A stretch of 64,000 nt of DNA from Micropruina sp. (GCA_016716635.1 JADJVZ010000011.1:372001-436000); one strand, 5' to 3'; shown: positions 8,539-17,397, numbered from the stretch's first letter. Notes: generated by a model not told the origin, from the letters alone. Numbers and translations: made by a program.

Positions 8539-9368
8539 TCGCTCGCCAAGCGGGCGATGTGCATCGTCAGGTAGAGCAGTTCGTCATCGGTGATCGGCGA
8601 GGCCAGCCGCAGTTCCAGGATGTTCTTCACCCTGGCGGCGCATTTGAAAGCGTCCGGGTACGTGCCGCCGACCGCCGACAGCAGTTCCTGGCGGCCTTCG
8701 TCCAACTGGGAATCGTTGTGCATCCGGACAAAGAAGTAACGCAGGTGGGTGATGAAGCGCGCAGCGCTGATGCCCTCGAAGTCGAAAGGGCGGCCGTAGT
8801 AGCCCTCGATCACCTCGAAGAGCTGCTTGAAGACACCGGTCATTTGGTAGGTATGCGACAGGTCGCCAGTGGCGAAGCCCGCGTTGACCAGATGGAGGGC
8901 GATGGGGACGGCCTCTTCACGGGGCAACTGCACCTCGCTCTGGGCGTTGAACGAGTCGACGATCGTGGTGGCCAGGCGCAGTTCCTTGGGGAACAGGTGG
9001 GCGACCTCGGCGCGCAGGGGGTAGTCGATCTCGATGCTTTGCCGCATGCGCTTCAGCGCGAAACTGAGGTGGTCCGCGAGGGCGACGAGCACGCTCTGGT
9101 AGGCGGTGTCCGGTAGCTCGTCTCGGACGGACGCCAAAGCCAGGTCGGCGATGATGATGTGTTCGGGGGGGATCTCGGCGATCAGGCTGCCGTAGGTATC
9201 AGGGTCCCCGCCGGGCAAGGGGAGAAAGATCCGCGCTACGCGCGTGTCGTCGATGACATCCCCGGGACGGCCTTTGTATCCGAGGCCGCGTCCCGTGACG
9301 ACCACTTCTCGGCCCGCAGCGTCGCGCGCCAGCACGACGTTGTTGTTAAAGACCCGGAGGATGTCCAT
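8496..9368 (-). CDS. licT: BglG/LicT-family transcription antiterminator
   Basis: 290 residues: an N-terminal RNA-binding CAT domain (about 1-60, beginning MDILRVFNNNVVLARD) followed by two PTS regulation domains, PRD1 (about 70-170) and PRD2 (about 175-280), with their conserved histidines (ALADHLSF, VAHLFPKEL, THLRYFFVRMHND, LTMHIARL). Such proteins dimerise when a PRD is phosphorylated by HPr and dephosphorylated by the cognate EII, bind the RAT hairpin and prevent termination. It lies 147 bases downstream of the PTS gene on the same strand, and the leader of that gene contains a matching RAT and terminator, so the pair is self-contained. Confidence 0.9.
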   Translation of the reverse strand: MDILRVFNNNVVLARDAAGREVVVTGRGLGYKGRPGDVIDDTRVARIFLPLPGGDPDTYGSLIAEIPPEHIIIADLALASVRDELPDTAYQSVLVALADHLSFALKRMRQSIEIDYPLRAEVAHLFPKELRLATTIVDSFNAQSEVQLPREEAVPIALHLVNAGFATGDLSHTYQMTGVFKQLFEVIEGYYGRPFDFEGISAARFITHLRYFFVRMHNDSQLDEGRQELLSAVGGTYPDAFKCAARVKNILELRLASPITDDELLYLTMHIARLASDQVPVATGEGTSPT

Positions 9369-9472
9369 GGTTTCCTTTCGTCCTTCCCAGGACCACTCGG
9401 TGCGTTTGGCAACGCCACGGTGCGTGTACCCCCTCGGACCATCGTCCGCCAGAGAGGCACCCCAACGCCAGT

Positions 9473-9505
9473 GCCGCCCCCGCCCGCGGGGCGGGCGAGG
9501 GCGGC
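9473..9505 (-). terminator. GC-rich hairpin between PTS gene and licT
   Basis: GCCGCC and CGCCCGC pair with GCGGGCG and GGCGGC just after the PTS stop codon (minus strand). There is no U-run, so it may be a processing or partial-attenuation element that lowers licT expression relative to the permease gene rather than a full terminator. Confidence 0.4.
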
Positions 9506-9515
9506 AGCGATTCGG

Positions 9516-11360
9516 TTAAATGGTGACAAGAATCGCCGGATCGCCGTGCTTGACGCTCGCCGTGGTGCTGGGGGCAACCCCCGCCAGCTTCGCGGTGTTC
9601 GTCACGACGACGATCGTGGTGGTGTCGTAGCCGGCGGCCTTGATGGCCTCCAGGTCAACCACGACCAGCAGGTCGCCCTGGTTCACGCGCTGCCCCTTCT
9701 CGACATGGGAGGTGAAGCCCTTGCCTTCCAGCTGCAGCGTGTCGATGCCGACGTGGACGAGCACCTCGACGCCCTCGTCGCTCTTGATCCCGAAGGCGTG
9801 GCCGGTGGCCATGGTGGCGACGAGCGTGCCCGAGATCGGGGCGTAGATGGACCCATCGGAGGGGACGATCCCCAGCCCGTTGCCCATGGCGGCGGAGGCG
9901 AAGACCTTGTCCTCGACCTTGCTGAGCTCGACGACCCGCCCGTTGACGGGGGCGGCCACGGTCAGCGTGGTGCCGGCAGCGGCAGCCACAGGAGTGTCGA
10001 CCTCATTGGGGACGTCCTTGAACCCGAGGGTCAAGGTCAACCCGAAGGCGAGCAGACAGCCAACGCCGGTACCGATCAGCTGCATGGCGAAGCTGCCCTG
10101 GTTCAGGTACAGGGGAATGCTGAGCACCGACGGAATCGCGAAGCCACTCATCGCTGAGCCACCCGCAGCGGCGATGCCGCCACCCACCGCGCCGCCGATG
10201 CAGCCGAAGATGAAGGGCTTCTTCAAGGGCAGCGTGACGCCGTAGATGATGGGTTCGGTGATGCCAGCCAAGAATCCGGAGACGACGCCCGGGGCCGCCA
10301 CCTCTTTGAGCTTGAGGTTCTTGGTGCGGAAGAACACGGCCAGGGCCGCGGCAGCCTGCGCCATCACGGGGGCCAAGATGGCGCCGGTGATGAGCGAGTA
10401 ACCGTGATCGGCAAGGTCGATCATCATGACGGGGACGAAGCTCCAGTGGATGCCGAAGATCACGAACACCTGCCAGAACCCGCCCACGAGGGCGCCCGCG
10501 AGCCAGGGGGCCATCTGCCAGACGGCCATGATGCCGCCCGAGATCGCCTTGCCGACCCACGTGGTCACTGGGCCGATCGTCAAGATGACGAGGGGAACCA
10601 TGACCAGGACGACAATGAAGGGCGTGGTGAAGTTTCGGATCACCGACGGGAGGCGCTTGTTCAAGAACCGCTCGATGTAACCCTGGAGCCACACGGCCAC
10701 GATGATCGGGATGACCGAACCCACGTAGCTCACCACCGGGATCGGAATGCCGAAGAAGTCCGTCGGAGAGGACTTCAGACCCGTCCACGCTGTGAGTTCG
10801 AGGTACATCAGGCCGCCGGCGATCACCACGGACGTGTACGGATTGGCGCGGAAGCGCTTGGCCGCGGTCATGGCCAACAACACGGGCAGGAACTTCAGCA
10901 CAGCGTCGCCTGCGGCGTTGAGCACGGCATAGGTGTTCCCGGCCGGGTCGATCCACTTGAACTGCCCGGCCAAGCCCACGAAGGCCTTCACCAGGGCCGC
11001 GCCAGCGAGCGTCCACAGGAACGGGTTGAAGATCGCGCTGATCATCTCGACGAAGCCGTTGAAGATGTTGCCCTGGCTCTTGCCGGGGGCCTCTCCGCCT
11101 TCGGAGACCTTGGTGATCTTCGTCATCTCCTCGTAGAGGATCGGCACGTTGTTACCGATGACGATCTGGTATTGCCCACCGGCTGGCATCACGGTGATGA
11201 CACCGGGGAGCCGCTCGATGCCAGCCTTGTCGGCTACCTTCTCGTCCTTGAGCTTGAGGCGCAACCGTGTTGCGCAGTGGGTCATCGAGGCGATGTTCGC
11301 CTCGCCGCCCACCTTGTCGAGAATCTGGCCGGCCAGTTGCCGGTAATCCACCGACGCCAT
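9516..11360 (-). CDS. Beta-glucoside-type PTS permease, EIIBCA
   Basis: A 614-residue three-domain phosphotransferase permease that imports and phosphorylates a sugar, most likely an aryl-beta-glucoside or related disaccharide. EIIB (about 1-90) carries the phosphorylated Cys29 in SMTHCATRLRL. EIIC (about 100-450) is a multi-helix channel with the family GITEPIIYGVTLPL motif. EIIA (about 475-614) has its phospho-His at about 536 in VLVHVGIDTLQLEGKGF. The ATG at 11360 has an AAAGGA Shine-Dalgarno. It is preceded by a RAT-terminator leader and followed by licT. No phospho-beta-glucosidase is nearby, so the substrate is inferred from the family only. Confidence 0.92.
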   Translation of the reverse strand: MASVDYRQLAGQILDKVGGEANIASMTHCATRLRLKLKDEKVADKAGIERLPGVITVMPAGGQYQIVIGNNVPILYEEMTKITKVSEGGEAPGKSQGNIFNGFVEMISAIFNPFLWTLAGAALVKAFVGLAGQFKWIDPAGNTYAVLNAAGDAVLKFLPVLLAMTAAKRFRANPYTSVVIAGGLMYLELTAWTGLKSSPTDFFGIPIPVVSYVGSVIPIIVAVWLQGYIERFLNKRLPSVIRNFTTPFIVVLVMVPLVILTIGPVTTWVGKAISGGIMAVWQMAPWLAGALVGGFWQVFVIFGIHWSFVPVMMIDLADHGYSLITGAILAPVMAQAAAALAVFFRTKNLKLKEVAAPGVVSGFLAGITEPIIYGVTLPLKKPFIFGCIGGAVGGGIAAAGGSAMSGFAIPSVLSIPLYLNQGSFAMQLIGTGVGCLLAFGLTLTLGFKDVPNEVDTPVAAAAGTTLTVAAPVNGRVVELSKVEDKVFASAAMGNGLGIVPSDGSIYAPISGTLVATMATGHAFGIKSDEGVEVLVHVGIDTLQLEGKGFTSHVEKGQRVNQGDLLVVVDLEAIKAAGYDTTTIVVVTNTAKLAGVAPSTTASVKHGDPAILVTI

Positions 11361-11397
11361 TGTTGGTCCTTTCGTAGGTACTCCCGGCTCTGGACGC

Positions 11398-11438
11398 AAA
11401 AAAAGACCTGAGGCGCACAAAAGTGCATCTCAGGTCTT
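11398..11438 (-). terminator. Regulated leader terminator of the PTS gene
   Basis: On the minus strand AAGACCTGAG pairs with CTCAGGTCTT, extended by a GTGC/GCAC inner stem around a TTTT loop, and is followed by seven T. It stands between promoter and start codon, and its first arm overlaps the RAT, the usual arrangement for antitermination. Confidence 0.88.
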
Positions 11439-11460
11439 GCCTCACTGGGAGTAACAAACC
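11433..11460 (-). promoter_or_regulatory. Ribonucleic antiterminator (RAT) for LicT
   Basis: Read on the minus strand it begins GGTTTGTTACTCCC and ends AGGCAAGACC, matching the RAT pattern of the BglG/SacY/LicT family (GGxTTGTTACT, spacer, AGGCAAxACC). It shares the AAGACC end with the terminator stem, so formation of one excludes the other. Confidence 0.82.
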
Positions 11461-11484
11461 CATGGAGCTTGAGCTCCGGGCGCC

Positions 11485-11513
11485 ACGGTAGCCGGTTAGC
11501 CTCGCCGCTGCAA
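11485..11513 (-). promoter_or_regulatory. Sigma-A-type promoter of the PTS-licT operon
   Basis: On the minus strand a TTGCAG -35 and a TACCGT -10 are separated by exactly 17 bases. Transcription would start near 11478, leaving the RAT and terminator in the leader of the mRNA. Confidence 0.6.
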
Positions 11514-11648
11514 GGGGGTGCCTGGGATTGCCTTGCAGGAGTCTGGGTGGATGGGGTGGGCTGCCGGATGGTGGCTCCAAGACGGCGGTATGACCAGGGG
11601 GAGGGCGGACGGACGAAAACTGTCAGAGCCGTCACTTAAGCTGCCCGC

Positions 11649-13736
11649 ATGCGTCCCATCACCGATGTTCAGCGAACCGTCGCCCCCTTCACGATGGAGG
11701 CCGACTTCTCCCCGGCAGGTGATCAACCGGCGGCCATCGATGAGCTGGAGCGCCGTATCCGCGCGGGCGAGAACGACACCGTGCTGCTGGGCGCCACGGG
11801 CACAGGCAAGACGGCCACGGTTGCGTGGCTGGCCGAGCGTCTGCAGCGCCCCGTCCTGGTGATGCAGCCGAACAAGACCCTGGCCGCCCAGTTCGCGCAC
11901 GAACTGCGCACCTTCTTCCCGAACAACGCGGTCGAGTATTTCGTGAGCTACTACGACTACTACCAACCCGAGGCGTACGTTCCCCAGACCGACACCTACA
12001 TCGAGAAAGACTCCTCGCTCAACGAAGAGGTCGAGCGACTGCGCCACAGCGCCACCAACTCGCTGTTGACCAGGCGCGACGTGATCGTGGTGGCGACAGT
12101 GTCGGCGATCTATGGTCTGGGCACGCCGCAGGAGTACGTCGATCGCATGATCACGCTCAAGGTCGGGCAGCACATCGACCGCGACGTGCTGCTGCGGCAG
12201 TTGGTCGACATTCAATACGTCCGTAACGATCTGGCCGGCACCCGGGGCACGTTCCGCGTCCGGGGTGACACGCTCGAGGTGTTCCCGATGTACGAGGAGC
12301 ACACCGTCCGCATCGAGCTCTTCGGCGACGAGATCGATGGGTTGTCGACCCTGCACCCGCTCACTGGAGAGATCATCCGTGAAGACCTCATGGTGTACAT
12401 CTTCCCGGCGTCGCACTACGTGGCGGGGCCGGAACGCATGGAGCATGCGATCGCGGGCATCGAGGCCGAGCTCAGCGAACGGTTGGAGCAACTGCAGGGC
12501 GAGAACAAGCTTCTCGAGGCCCAGCGGCTGCGCATGCGCACCGGGTATGACATTGAGATGATGCGCCAGATCGGCACCTGCTCCGGCATCGAGAACTACT
12601 CCCGGCACCTCGATGGGCGCGGTCAGGGCACACCCCCCAACACTCTGCTCGACTACTTCCCTGAGGACTTCCTGCTTGTCATCGACGAGTCGCACGTCAC
12701 CGTCCCGCAGATCGGCGGCATGTACGAAGGCGATATGTCCCGCAAGCGCACGTTGGTCGAGCACGGCTTCCGGCTGCCGAGCGCGATGGACAACCGTCCG
12801 CTGCGGTGGGAAGAGTTCGTCGAGCGCGTCGGGCAGACGGTCTACCTGTCGGCGACCCCAGGCCCGTATGAGTTGGCGAAGGCCACGGGGGTGGTCCAGC
12901 AGATCATCCGTCCCACCGGCCTGGTTGACCCCGAGATCATCGTGAAGCCCACCCGCGGGCAGATCGACGACCTCATGGCCGAGATCCGGTTGCGCACCGA
13001 CCGCAACGAGCGGGTGCTGGTCACCACCCTGACCAAGAAGATGTCCGAAGACCTCACCGACTACCTCATGGAGCACGGCGTCCGCACCCAGTACCTGCAC
13101 TCCGAGGTCGACACCTTGCGACGCATCGAACTGCTGCGGGAACTGCGGCTGGGGGAGTACGACGTCCTGGTGGGCATCAACCTGCTGCGCGAGGGCCTCG
13201 ACCTGCCCGAGGTGAGCCTGGTGTCGATCCTCGATGCCGACAAGGAGGGCTTCTTGCGTTCGGAGCGGTCTCTCATTCAGACCATCGGGCGCGCGGCCCG
13301 AAACGTCGATGGCCAAGTGCACATGTACGCCGACCGCATCACCGACTCCATGGCGAAGGCGATCGACGAGACCAACCGGCGGCGGGCGCTTCAGGTGGCT
13401 TACAACACCGAACGGGGGCTTGATCCGCAGCCGTTGCGCAAGAAGATCGCCGACATTACCGACATGTTGGCGCGCGAAGACGCCGACACCGAAGAGTTCC
13501 TCAAGAAGGCGGGGCGCCCGGCCCGCGGCAACGTCTCGCCGGTGCCGCGCAACGACTCGCGTACCCGCGACCTAGGGTCGATGCCGGTCACGGAATTGTC
13601 GATCCTGATCGGGGAGCTCACCGAGCAGATGCACCAGGCGGCCAAAGACCTGCAGTTCGAGTTGGCGGCCCGCCTGCGCGATGAGATTTCTGATCTCAAG
13701 AAGACCGTCCGACAAATGGTCGAGGCGACTAAATAG
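11649..13736 (+). CDS. uvrB: Excinuclease ABC subunit B
   Basis: 695-residue damage-verification helicase of nucleotide excision repair, working with UvrA and UvrC encoded 7-10 kb further on. Walker A is GATGTGKT (48-55); the DNA-clamping beta-hairpin with its tyrosines (VSYYDYYQPEAYVP) follows; helicase motifs include VIDESHVT and the late QTIGRAARN; a UVR domain closes the C-terminus (about 655-690) and contacts UvrC. No Shine-Dalgarno is seen, but TAAGCT (11637-11642) ends 6 nt before the ATG, which suggests a leaderless mRNA. No LexA-type palindrome was recognised upstream. Confidence 0.97.
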   Translation: MRPITDVQRTVAPFTMEADFSPAGDQPAAIDELERRIRAGENDTVLLGATGTGKTATVAWLAERLQRPVLVMQPNKTLAAQFAHELRTFFPNNAVEYFVSYYDYYQPEAYVPQTDTYIEKDSSLNEEVERLRHSATNSLLTRRDVIVVATVSAIYGLGTPQEYVDRMITLKVGQHIDRDVLLRQLVDIQYVRNDLAGTRGTFRVRGDTLEVFPMYEEHTVRIELFGDEIDGLSTLHPLTGEIIREDLMVYIFPASHYVAGPERMEHAIAGIEAELSERLEQLQGENKLLEAQRLRMRTGYDIEMMRQIGTCSGIENYSRHLDGRGQGTPPNTLLDYFPEDFLLVIDESHVTVPQIGGMYEGDMSRKRTLVEHGFRLPSAMDNRPLRWEEFVERVGQTVYLSATPGPYELAKATGVVQQIIRPTGLVDPEIIVKPTRGQIDDLMAEIRLRTDRNERVLVTTLTKKMSEDLTDYLMEHGVRTQYLHSEVDTLRRIELLRELRLGEYDVLVGINLLREGLDLPEVSLVSILDADKEGFLRSERSLIQTIGRAARNVDGQVHMYADRITDSMAKAIDETNRRRALQVAYNTERGLDPQPLRKKIADITDMLAREDADTEEFLKKAGRPARGNVSPVPRNDSRTRDLGSMPVTELSILIGELTEQMHQAAKDLQFELAARLRDEISDLKKTVRQMVEATK

Positions 13737-13793
13737 CCTTGTGGCAGCAGAAACCTGAGGCACTCGCACCGCGTATGGGAGAATAACTGCACG

Positions 13794-14780
13794 ATGCATG
13801 TAACACCGCTGGTCTGGATCATTACCCTCGCGATCACCCTTGCCGTCCTGGCGTTTGACGTGGTCGTCATAGGGCGCCGCCCCCACGAACCCTCGATGAA
13901 AGAGGCCTCGATCGCCATCGCGGTCTACATCGGGATGGCCGTGCTGTTCGGAATCGGCGTCGGCTACTTCACGGGTTCCCGATACGCCGGGGAGTTCTTC
14001 GCGGGCTGGATCACTGAGTACTCCCTCAGCATCGACAACCTGTTCATCTTCATCCTGATCATGTCGAACATGCGGGTGCCCAGACAGCTGCAGCAGTACG
14101 CCCTGATGGTCGGCATCATCTTGGCGCTGGTGTTCCGCGGCATCTTCATCGCCGCCGGCGCCGCCGCCATCGCGGCCGCCTCGTGGGTGTTCTTCTTGTT
14201 CGGCGCGTTCCTGATCGTGACCGCCGCGAAGCTGATGAAGGACTACTTCCAACCCGAAGACGAGAACGAGGCCACCGACAACTGGTTCATGAAGTGGGTC
14301 AAGCGCAGCTTCCCTTCGACGGACGAGTACGACAGCACCCACGTCTCGACCGTCGTGGACGGACGCCGCCTGCTCACCCCGATGGCGTTCGTGATCCTGG
14401 CGCTGGGCAGCACCGACCTGCTATTCGCCCTGGACTCCATCCCAGCCATCTACGGCCTCACCCAAGAGCCCTACCTCGTCTTCACGGCCAACGTGTTCGC
14501 CCTGATGGGTCTCCGCCAGCTGTACTTCCTCATCGGCGGCCTCCTGCAGCGCTTGGTCTACTTGTCGCTGGGCCTCTCGGTGATCCTGGCCTTCATCGGC
14601 CTCAAGTTGATCTTCCACGCGATGCACGAGTACCACCTGGATGCCTCGATGGGCCTCGACCTTGAGATCTCCACGATGACCTCCCTCGGCGTGATCATCG
14701 GCACCCTCGCCATCACCACCGTGGCGTCTTTGTGGAAGACCTCCCGCGACGCCAAGGCCGTCAGCGGCGCCGAGAGCTGA
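13794..14780 (+). CDS. TerC/Alx-family integral membrane protein
   Basis: 328 residues with about nine membrane helices. The hallmark acidic motifs are present: SLSIDNLFIFILIM in the third helix and a second LALGSTDLLFALDSIPAI, which together form the metal-ligand site of the TerC fold. Members are linked to tellurite resistance (TerC) or Mn2+ export (Alx/MeeF-type); with no ter genes nearby, the manganese/metalation role is more likely. A charged cytosolic loop lies between the two halves. It follows uvrB by 57 bases; no yybP-ykoY riboswitch fits in that gap. Confidence 0.88.
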   Translation: MHVTPLVWIITLAITLAVLAFDVVVIGRRPHEPSMKEASIAIAVYIGMAVLFGIGVGYFTGSRYAGEFFAGWITEYSLSIDNLFIFILIMSNMRVPRQLQQYALMVGIILALVFRGIFIAAGAAAIAAASWVFFLFGAFLIVTAAKLMKDYFQPEDENEATDNWFMKWVKRSFPSTDEYDSTHVSTVVDGRRLLTPMAFVILALGSTDLLFALDSIPAIYGLTQEPYLVFTANVFALMGLRQLYFLIGGLLQRLVYLSLGLSVILAFIGLKLIFHAMHEYHLDASMGLDLEISTMTSLGVIIGTLAITTVASLWKTSRDAKAVSGAES

Positions 14781-14892
14781 GCTCTAACTGCCCCGTTCGG
14801 CACCCGAATCATGCTGAATTTGGGGGCTGCTGTTGCGACCCGATTCCGTCAGAACTCCACCCAAATCATGCTGAATCTTTGACCTGCCTGCG

Positions 14893-15079
14893 CCCACGCG
14901 CATCAGGGCGGGGATTCTGCATGAGTTGGGTGAGGGTGGCGGCGGGGTGTCCCGCTGCCTCATTGTTTGACGCCGTTCCCGGCCGTCAAGGGCGCCTGCG
15001 GCGTCGCTTTGCGATGGCCTCCGGCCACCCTTGACTGCCAGGACCCCGGCGTCATGGAAGGCAGCTAACGGATCACCCC
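14893..15079 (+). repeat. Repeat family, copy A
   Basis: Runs from CCCACGCGCATCAGG to the GGATCACCC block. It is near-identical to the reverse complement of copy C (16312-16496), including the internal GACGCCGTTCCC and CCACCCTTGACTGCC segments. More weakly conserved similarity between the two continues for another 250 bases (to about 15330 and back to about 16080). Confidence 0.8.
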
Positions 15080-15457
15080 CAAGACTGGGTGACCCGTCGA
15101 AGCCGTTGGCTTGGTGACCTTCGCGTGCCCCTAGGAGGCACCCATGGATGTCAGCTCCATGGCTGGCGCTGGCGGGCACGTTTCGGTCAGGGTTGGGCGC
15201 CACAAGAGCCAACCACGCGCGTTTCGGCCGTTCGAGCTCTCCCCCGGGCGGGAAGGACGCCTCGAACAACGATTCTGCGTCAGTCGACAAAGCCGCCATT
15301 TCTATCACCCCTTGTCAGAGGCATGTGAGACTCAGCGCGAACTCGTCGACTGACGCGAATCTGCTGTTGGCGCCCTCCGCTGGCGCCAAACAGGGCGCCA
15401 AGGAGCTTCAATCATCTGCTCGCCCCGTGCCCATACGGACCTCGACTCCCCACTCCT

Positions 15458-15500
15458 GGGGTGATCCCGTAGCTGCCATAAATGACGCCGGGGACCCGTG
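15458..15500 (-). repeat. Repeat family, short copy
   Basis: On the minus strand this reads GGTCCCCGGCGTCATTTATG then GGCAGCTACGGGATCACCCC, the end block of copy A, with nothing of the preceding 130 bases. Confidence 0.65.
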
Positions 15501-15605
15501 TCTGTCGGCGACGCTCGAAAATGAGGCCCGGCAGTCAAGATTGGGTGGCGTTGCGCCCCGGCCGTGGATATGACGGCGTTCCCTCCCTGTCGGCGACCAG
15601 GTGGT

Positions 15606-15683
15606 GACCGAAACACCCCTCACAGCAGCGGCCGTGGAGGTTACGGCCATGGCCAGGCCTGACGGGGATGTGAAGGGTCAGCC
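15606..15683. repeat. Direct repeat 1 of 2
   Basis: Begins GACCGAAACACCCCTCACAG and ends GACGGGGATGTGAAGGGT. A diverged second copy is at 15863-15942; each is adjacent to copy B. Confidence 0.65.
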
Positions 15684-15690
15684 TTGGGGG

Positions 15691-15842
15691 GTGGGCGGGC
15701 TTCGGGGTGCCCCGCTGCTCCTTGTGTGACGGCGTTCCCGCCCGTCAAGGGCGCCTACTGGCGTCCCTTCGGGATGGCCTGCGGCCACCCTTGACCGCCG
15801 GGTCCCCGGCGTCGGATTTGGCAGCGATGGGTTCACCCCTCC
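15691..15842 (+). repeat. Repeat family, copy B
   Basis: Same order of blocks as copy A (GGGGTGCCCCGCTGC, GACGGCGTTCCCGCCCGTC, CCACCCTTGACCGCC, CCCCGGCGTC, GGTTCACCCC) but more diverged. Confidence 0.72.
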
Positions 15843-15862
15843 AAATGAGCGTGCCGGGGTAT

Positions 15863-15942
15863 GACCGAAACAGCCCTCACAGCGACGGCCGCGGAGGGGA
15901 GTTCCCTGGCGGAGCCTGACGGGGATGTGAAGGGTTCGGCCC
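15863..15942. repeat. Direct repeat 2 of 2
   Basis: Begins GACCGAAACAGCCCTCACAG and ends GACGGGGATGTGAAGGGT, parallel to 15606-15683. Confidence 0.65.
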
Positions 15943-16311
15943 TGCGGCATGACTGGGGCATCCAGGTCAGCCTGGGTCTGCTGCGCCCGCGGCCGGTGTG
16001 AGTTGAGATCGTGTGGTGCTGATGCGGTGACACGACAGATTTGCGTCAGTCGATGAGGATGCGCCGAGTAGAACACGCCGCTGACAAGGGGGGATGCATG
16101 TGGCCACTTCGTCGAGCGCGGCAGGATCGTTGTTGAGGGCCGACCTTCCGCCCGGGGAGGTCGGATCTGCGGCAACCCGCATGGTGTGGCTGACGGGGGT
16201 CCACATCCCTGCCCGAACCGGCCCCGCCAGCGCCCTTGGTGGAGCTGACAGCCGTGAGAGACGCGCAGGGGGCCAGTTTGAGCGTTCCCTGAGCGGATCA
16301 CTCAGTTCTGG

Positions 16312-16496
16312 GGGTGAACCCCTAGCTGCCTTCCATGACGTCGGGGACCTGGCAGTCAAGGGTGGCCGGAGGCCATCGCGAAGCGACGCCGGAGGCGCCC
16401 TTGACGGGCGGGAACGGCGTCAGACAATCGGGCAGCGGGGCACCCCGCCGTCACCACACTCAAATCATGCAGAATCCGCGACTTGATGCGCGTGGG
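16312..16496 (-). repeat. Repeat family, copy C (inverted)
   Basis: Reverse complement of copy A over its full length, with only scattered substitutions. With copy A it could form a very long inverted-repeat pairing across the island. Confidence 0.8.
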
Positions 16497-16595
16497 TTGA
16501 AGCAGGTCGACCATTCAGCATGGGTTGGTCACTCGCGTCCGATGATGTGGCACGGCGCCCGCCTGCGCGGAGCCTTTCGGGGCAACCCTCGGGGT

Positions 16596-17030
16596 TCAGA
16601 GCTGAGGGCCTTCGGCCAGACCGCGCAGGATGTCGAGACGATTTGGGGGCGCGTCCGGGGAAAGGAAGTCTGGGATGGTCTGAGGGGTCCGACGCGGTCG
16701 ACTCAGGAACTCGACCGGCCACTCGGCGATCCGTTGTTCCCGCACGTGCCGGTATTGGCCCTCGACCTCCTCGTCGATGTACTCGCGTTGCAGGATGAGC
16801 GCGAGCGGCTCCTCCGAGCCCGCGTACCGGGCTTGGGCCTCCAGAGCCTCTTCGAACGTGGTGCAGGCGTAGTAATAGTCGTTGCCGTCAGCCAGGTCCT
16901 CGGCGCCAGAGTCGGGGCTCCACCAAACTCGGTACTCGAGCACCTCGTCCCACACGTAGCCACCACCAGCCTTGGCCTCAGCGTCGTAGGACCCGACCAG
17001 CTCCGGGTTCGCAACGGTTGGGTAGTTCAT
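16596..17030 (-). CDS. Conserved actinobacterial hypothetical protein
   Basis: 144 residues, acidic, soluble, rich in Tyr and Trp (GGGYVWDEVLEYRVWW, GNDYYYACTTFEEALEAQ, PVEFLSRPRRTPQTIPDFL). I recognise it as a small conserved family found in actinobacteria, sometimes mislabelled as an acetyltransferase, but it has no acetyl-CoA-binding motif and no function I can name. TAGCCT (17037-17042, minus strand) ends 6 nt before the ATG, predicting a leaderless transcript. It borders the repeat island. Confidence 0.75.
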   Translation of the reverse strand: MNYPTVANPELVGSYDAEAKAGGGYVWDEVLEYRVWWSPDSGAEDLADGNDYYYACTTFEEALEAQARYAGSEEPLALILQREYIDEEVEGQYRHVREQRIAEWPVEFLSRPRRTPQTIPDFLSPDAPPNRLDILRGLAEGPQL

Positions 17031-17165
17031 GGCCCCAGGCTAGGGATCCAGCCAGCCAGAATCCAAGGGCCGTAGGCGACGGCTTCGGTGAACGAACCCA
17101 CCAGTGTGGTGGCCTTTTCCTGGCCCTGCTTGGTGCGGGGCGAGTTCCCCCAGGACCCCTTGGGG

Positions 17166-17360
17166 CTACCAGCCCCGGGCGCGCCATTCGGCTAGGTGCG
17201 GACGCTCGACACCCAATGTCGTGTTGGCGCCGTGGCCGGGAAGGATCACCGTGTCGTCGTCGAAGCGGTCGAAGATCTTGGTCACCACGCCGTCGTAGAG
17301 GCTCGTGAAGTCGGCGGGGGAGTGCGTCTTTCCGACGCCGCCGGGGAAGACCGAGGCGGG
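17166..17360 (-). pseudogene. C-terminal remnant of an MBL-fold hydrolase
   Basis: On the minus strand the last 63 codons read as the C-terminus of a glyoxalase-II-like metallo-beta-lactamase-fold protein (SVFPGGVGKT, VVTKIFDRFDDDTVILPGHG, TTLGVERPHLAEWRARGW). They are clearly homologous to the end of the intact gene at 17829-18434 but lack the HxHxDH part entirely. Upstream of about 17360 the frame no longer resembles the family. It is probably what is left of a tandem copy. Confidence 0.68.
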
Positions 17361-17397
17361 GGGCTCCAAGTGCATCGAGGTGTGGTGGCTGGGGTCG

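Larger units (their letters stand above)
14801..16531. repeat. Gene-free mosaic repeat island
   Basis: About 1.8 kb between terC and the next gene hold no credible gene but at least four full or partial copies of one repeat in both orientations (listed separately), a pair of about 80-bp direct repeats, and five copies of a 20-bp motif (ATTC[A/T]GCATGATTTGGGTG) that also sits at both outer edges in opposite orientation. Open frames here are by-products of high GC; two of them look alike only because they run through inverted copies of the repeat. Confidence 0.75.

Noticed and set aside
11600..11648. LexA/SOS box before uvrB
   Set aside because: No TCGAAC-N4-GTTCGA-like palindrome in the upstream region; none found before uvrA either.
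13737..13793. Manganese riboswitch (yybP-ykoY) before terC
   Set aside because: Only 57 bases separate uvrB and terC, too short for that riboswitch, and no matching helices were seen.
14784..16486. Two open frames in the repeat island whose translations resemble each other
   Set aside because: They resemble each other because they traverse inverted copies of the same DNA repeat; no start signals, low-complexity Arg/Gly/Pro composition.
14801..16531. CRISPR array in the repeat island
   Set aside because: Repeats are irregular in length, spacing and orientation; no cas genes are nearby.
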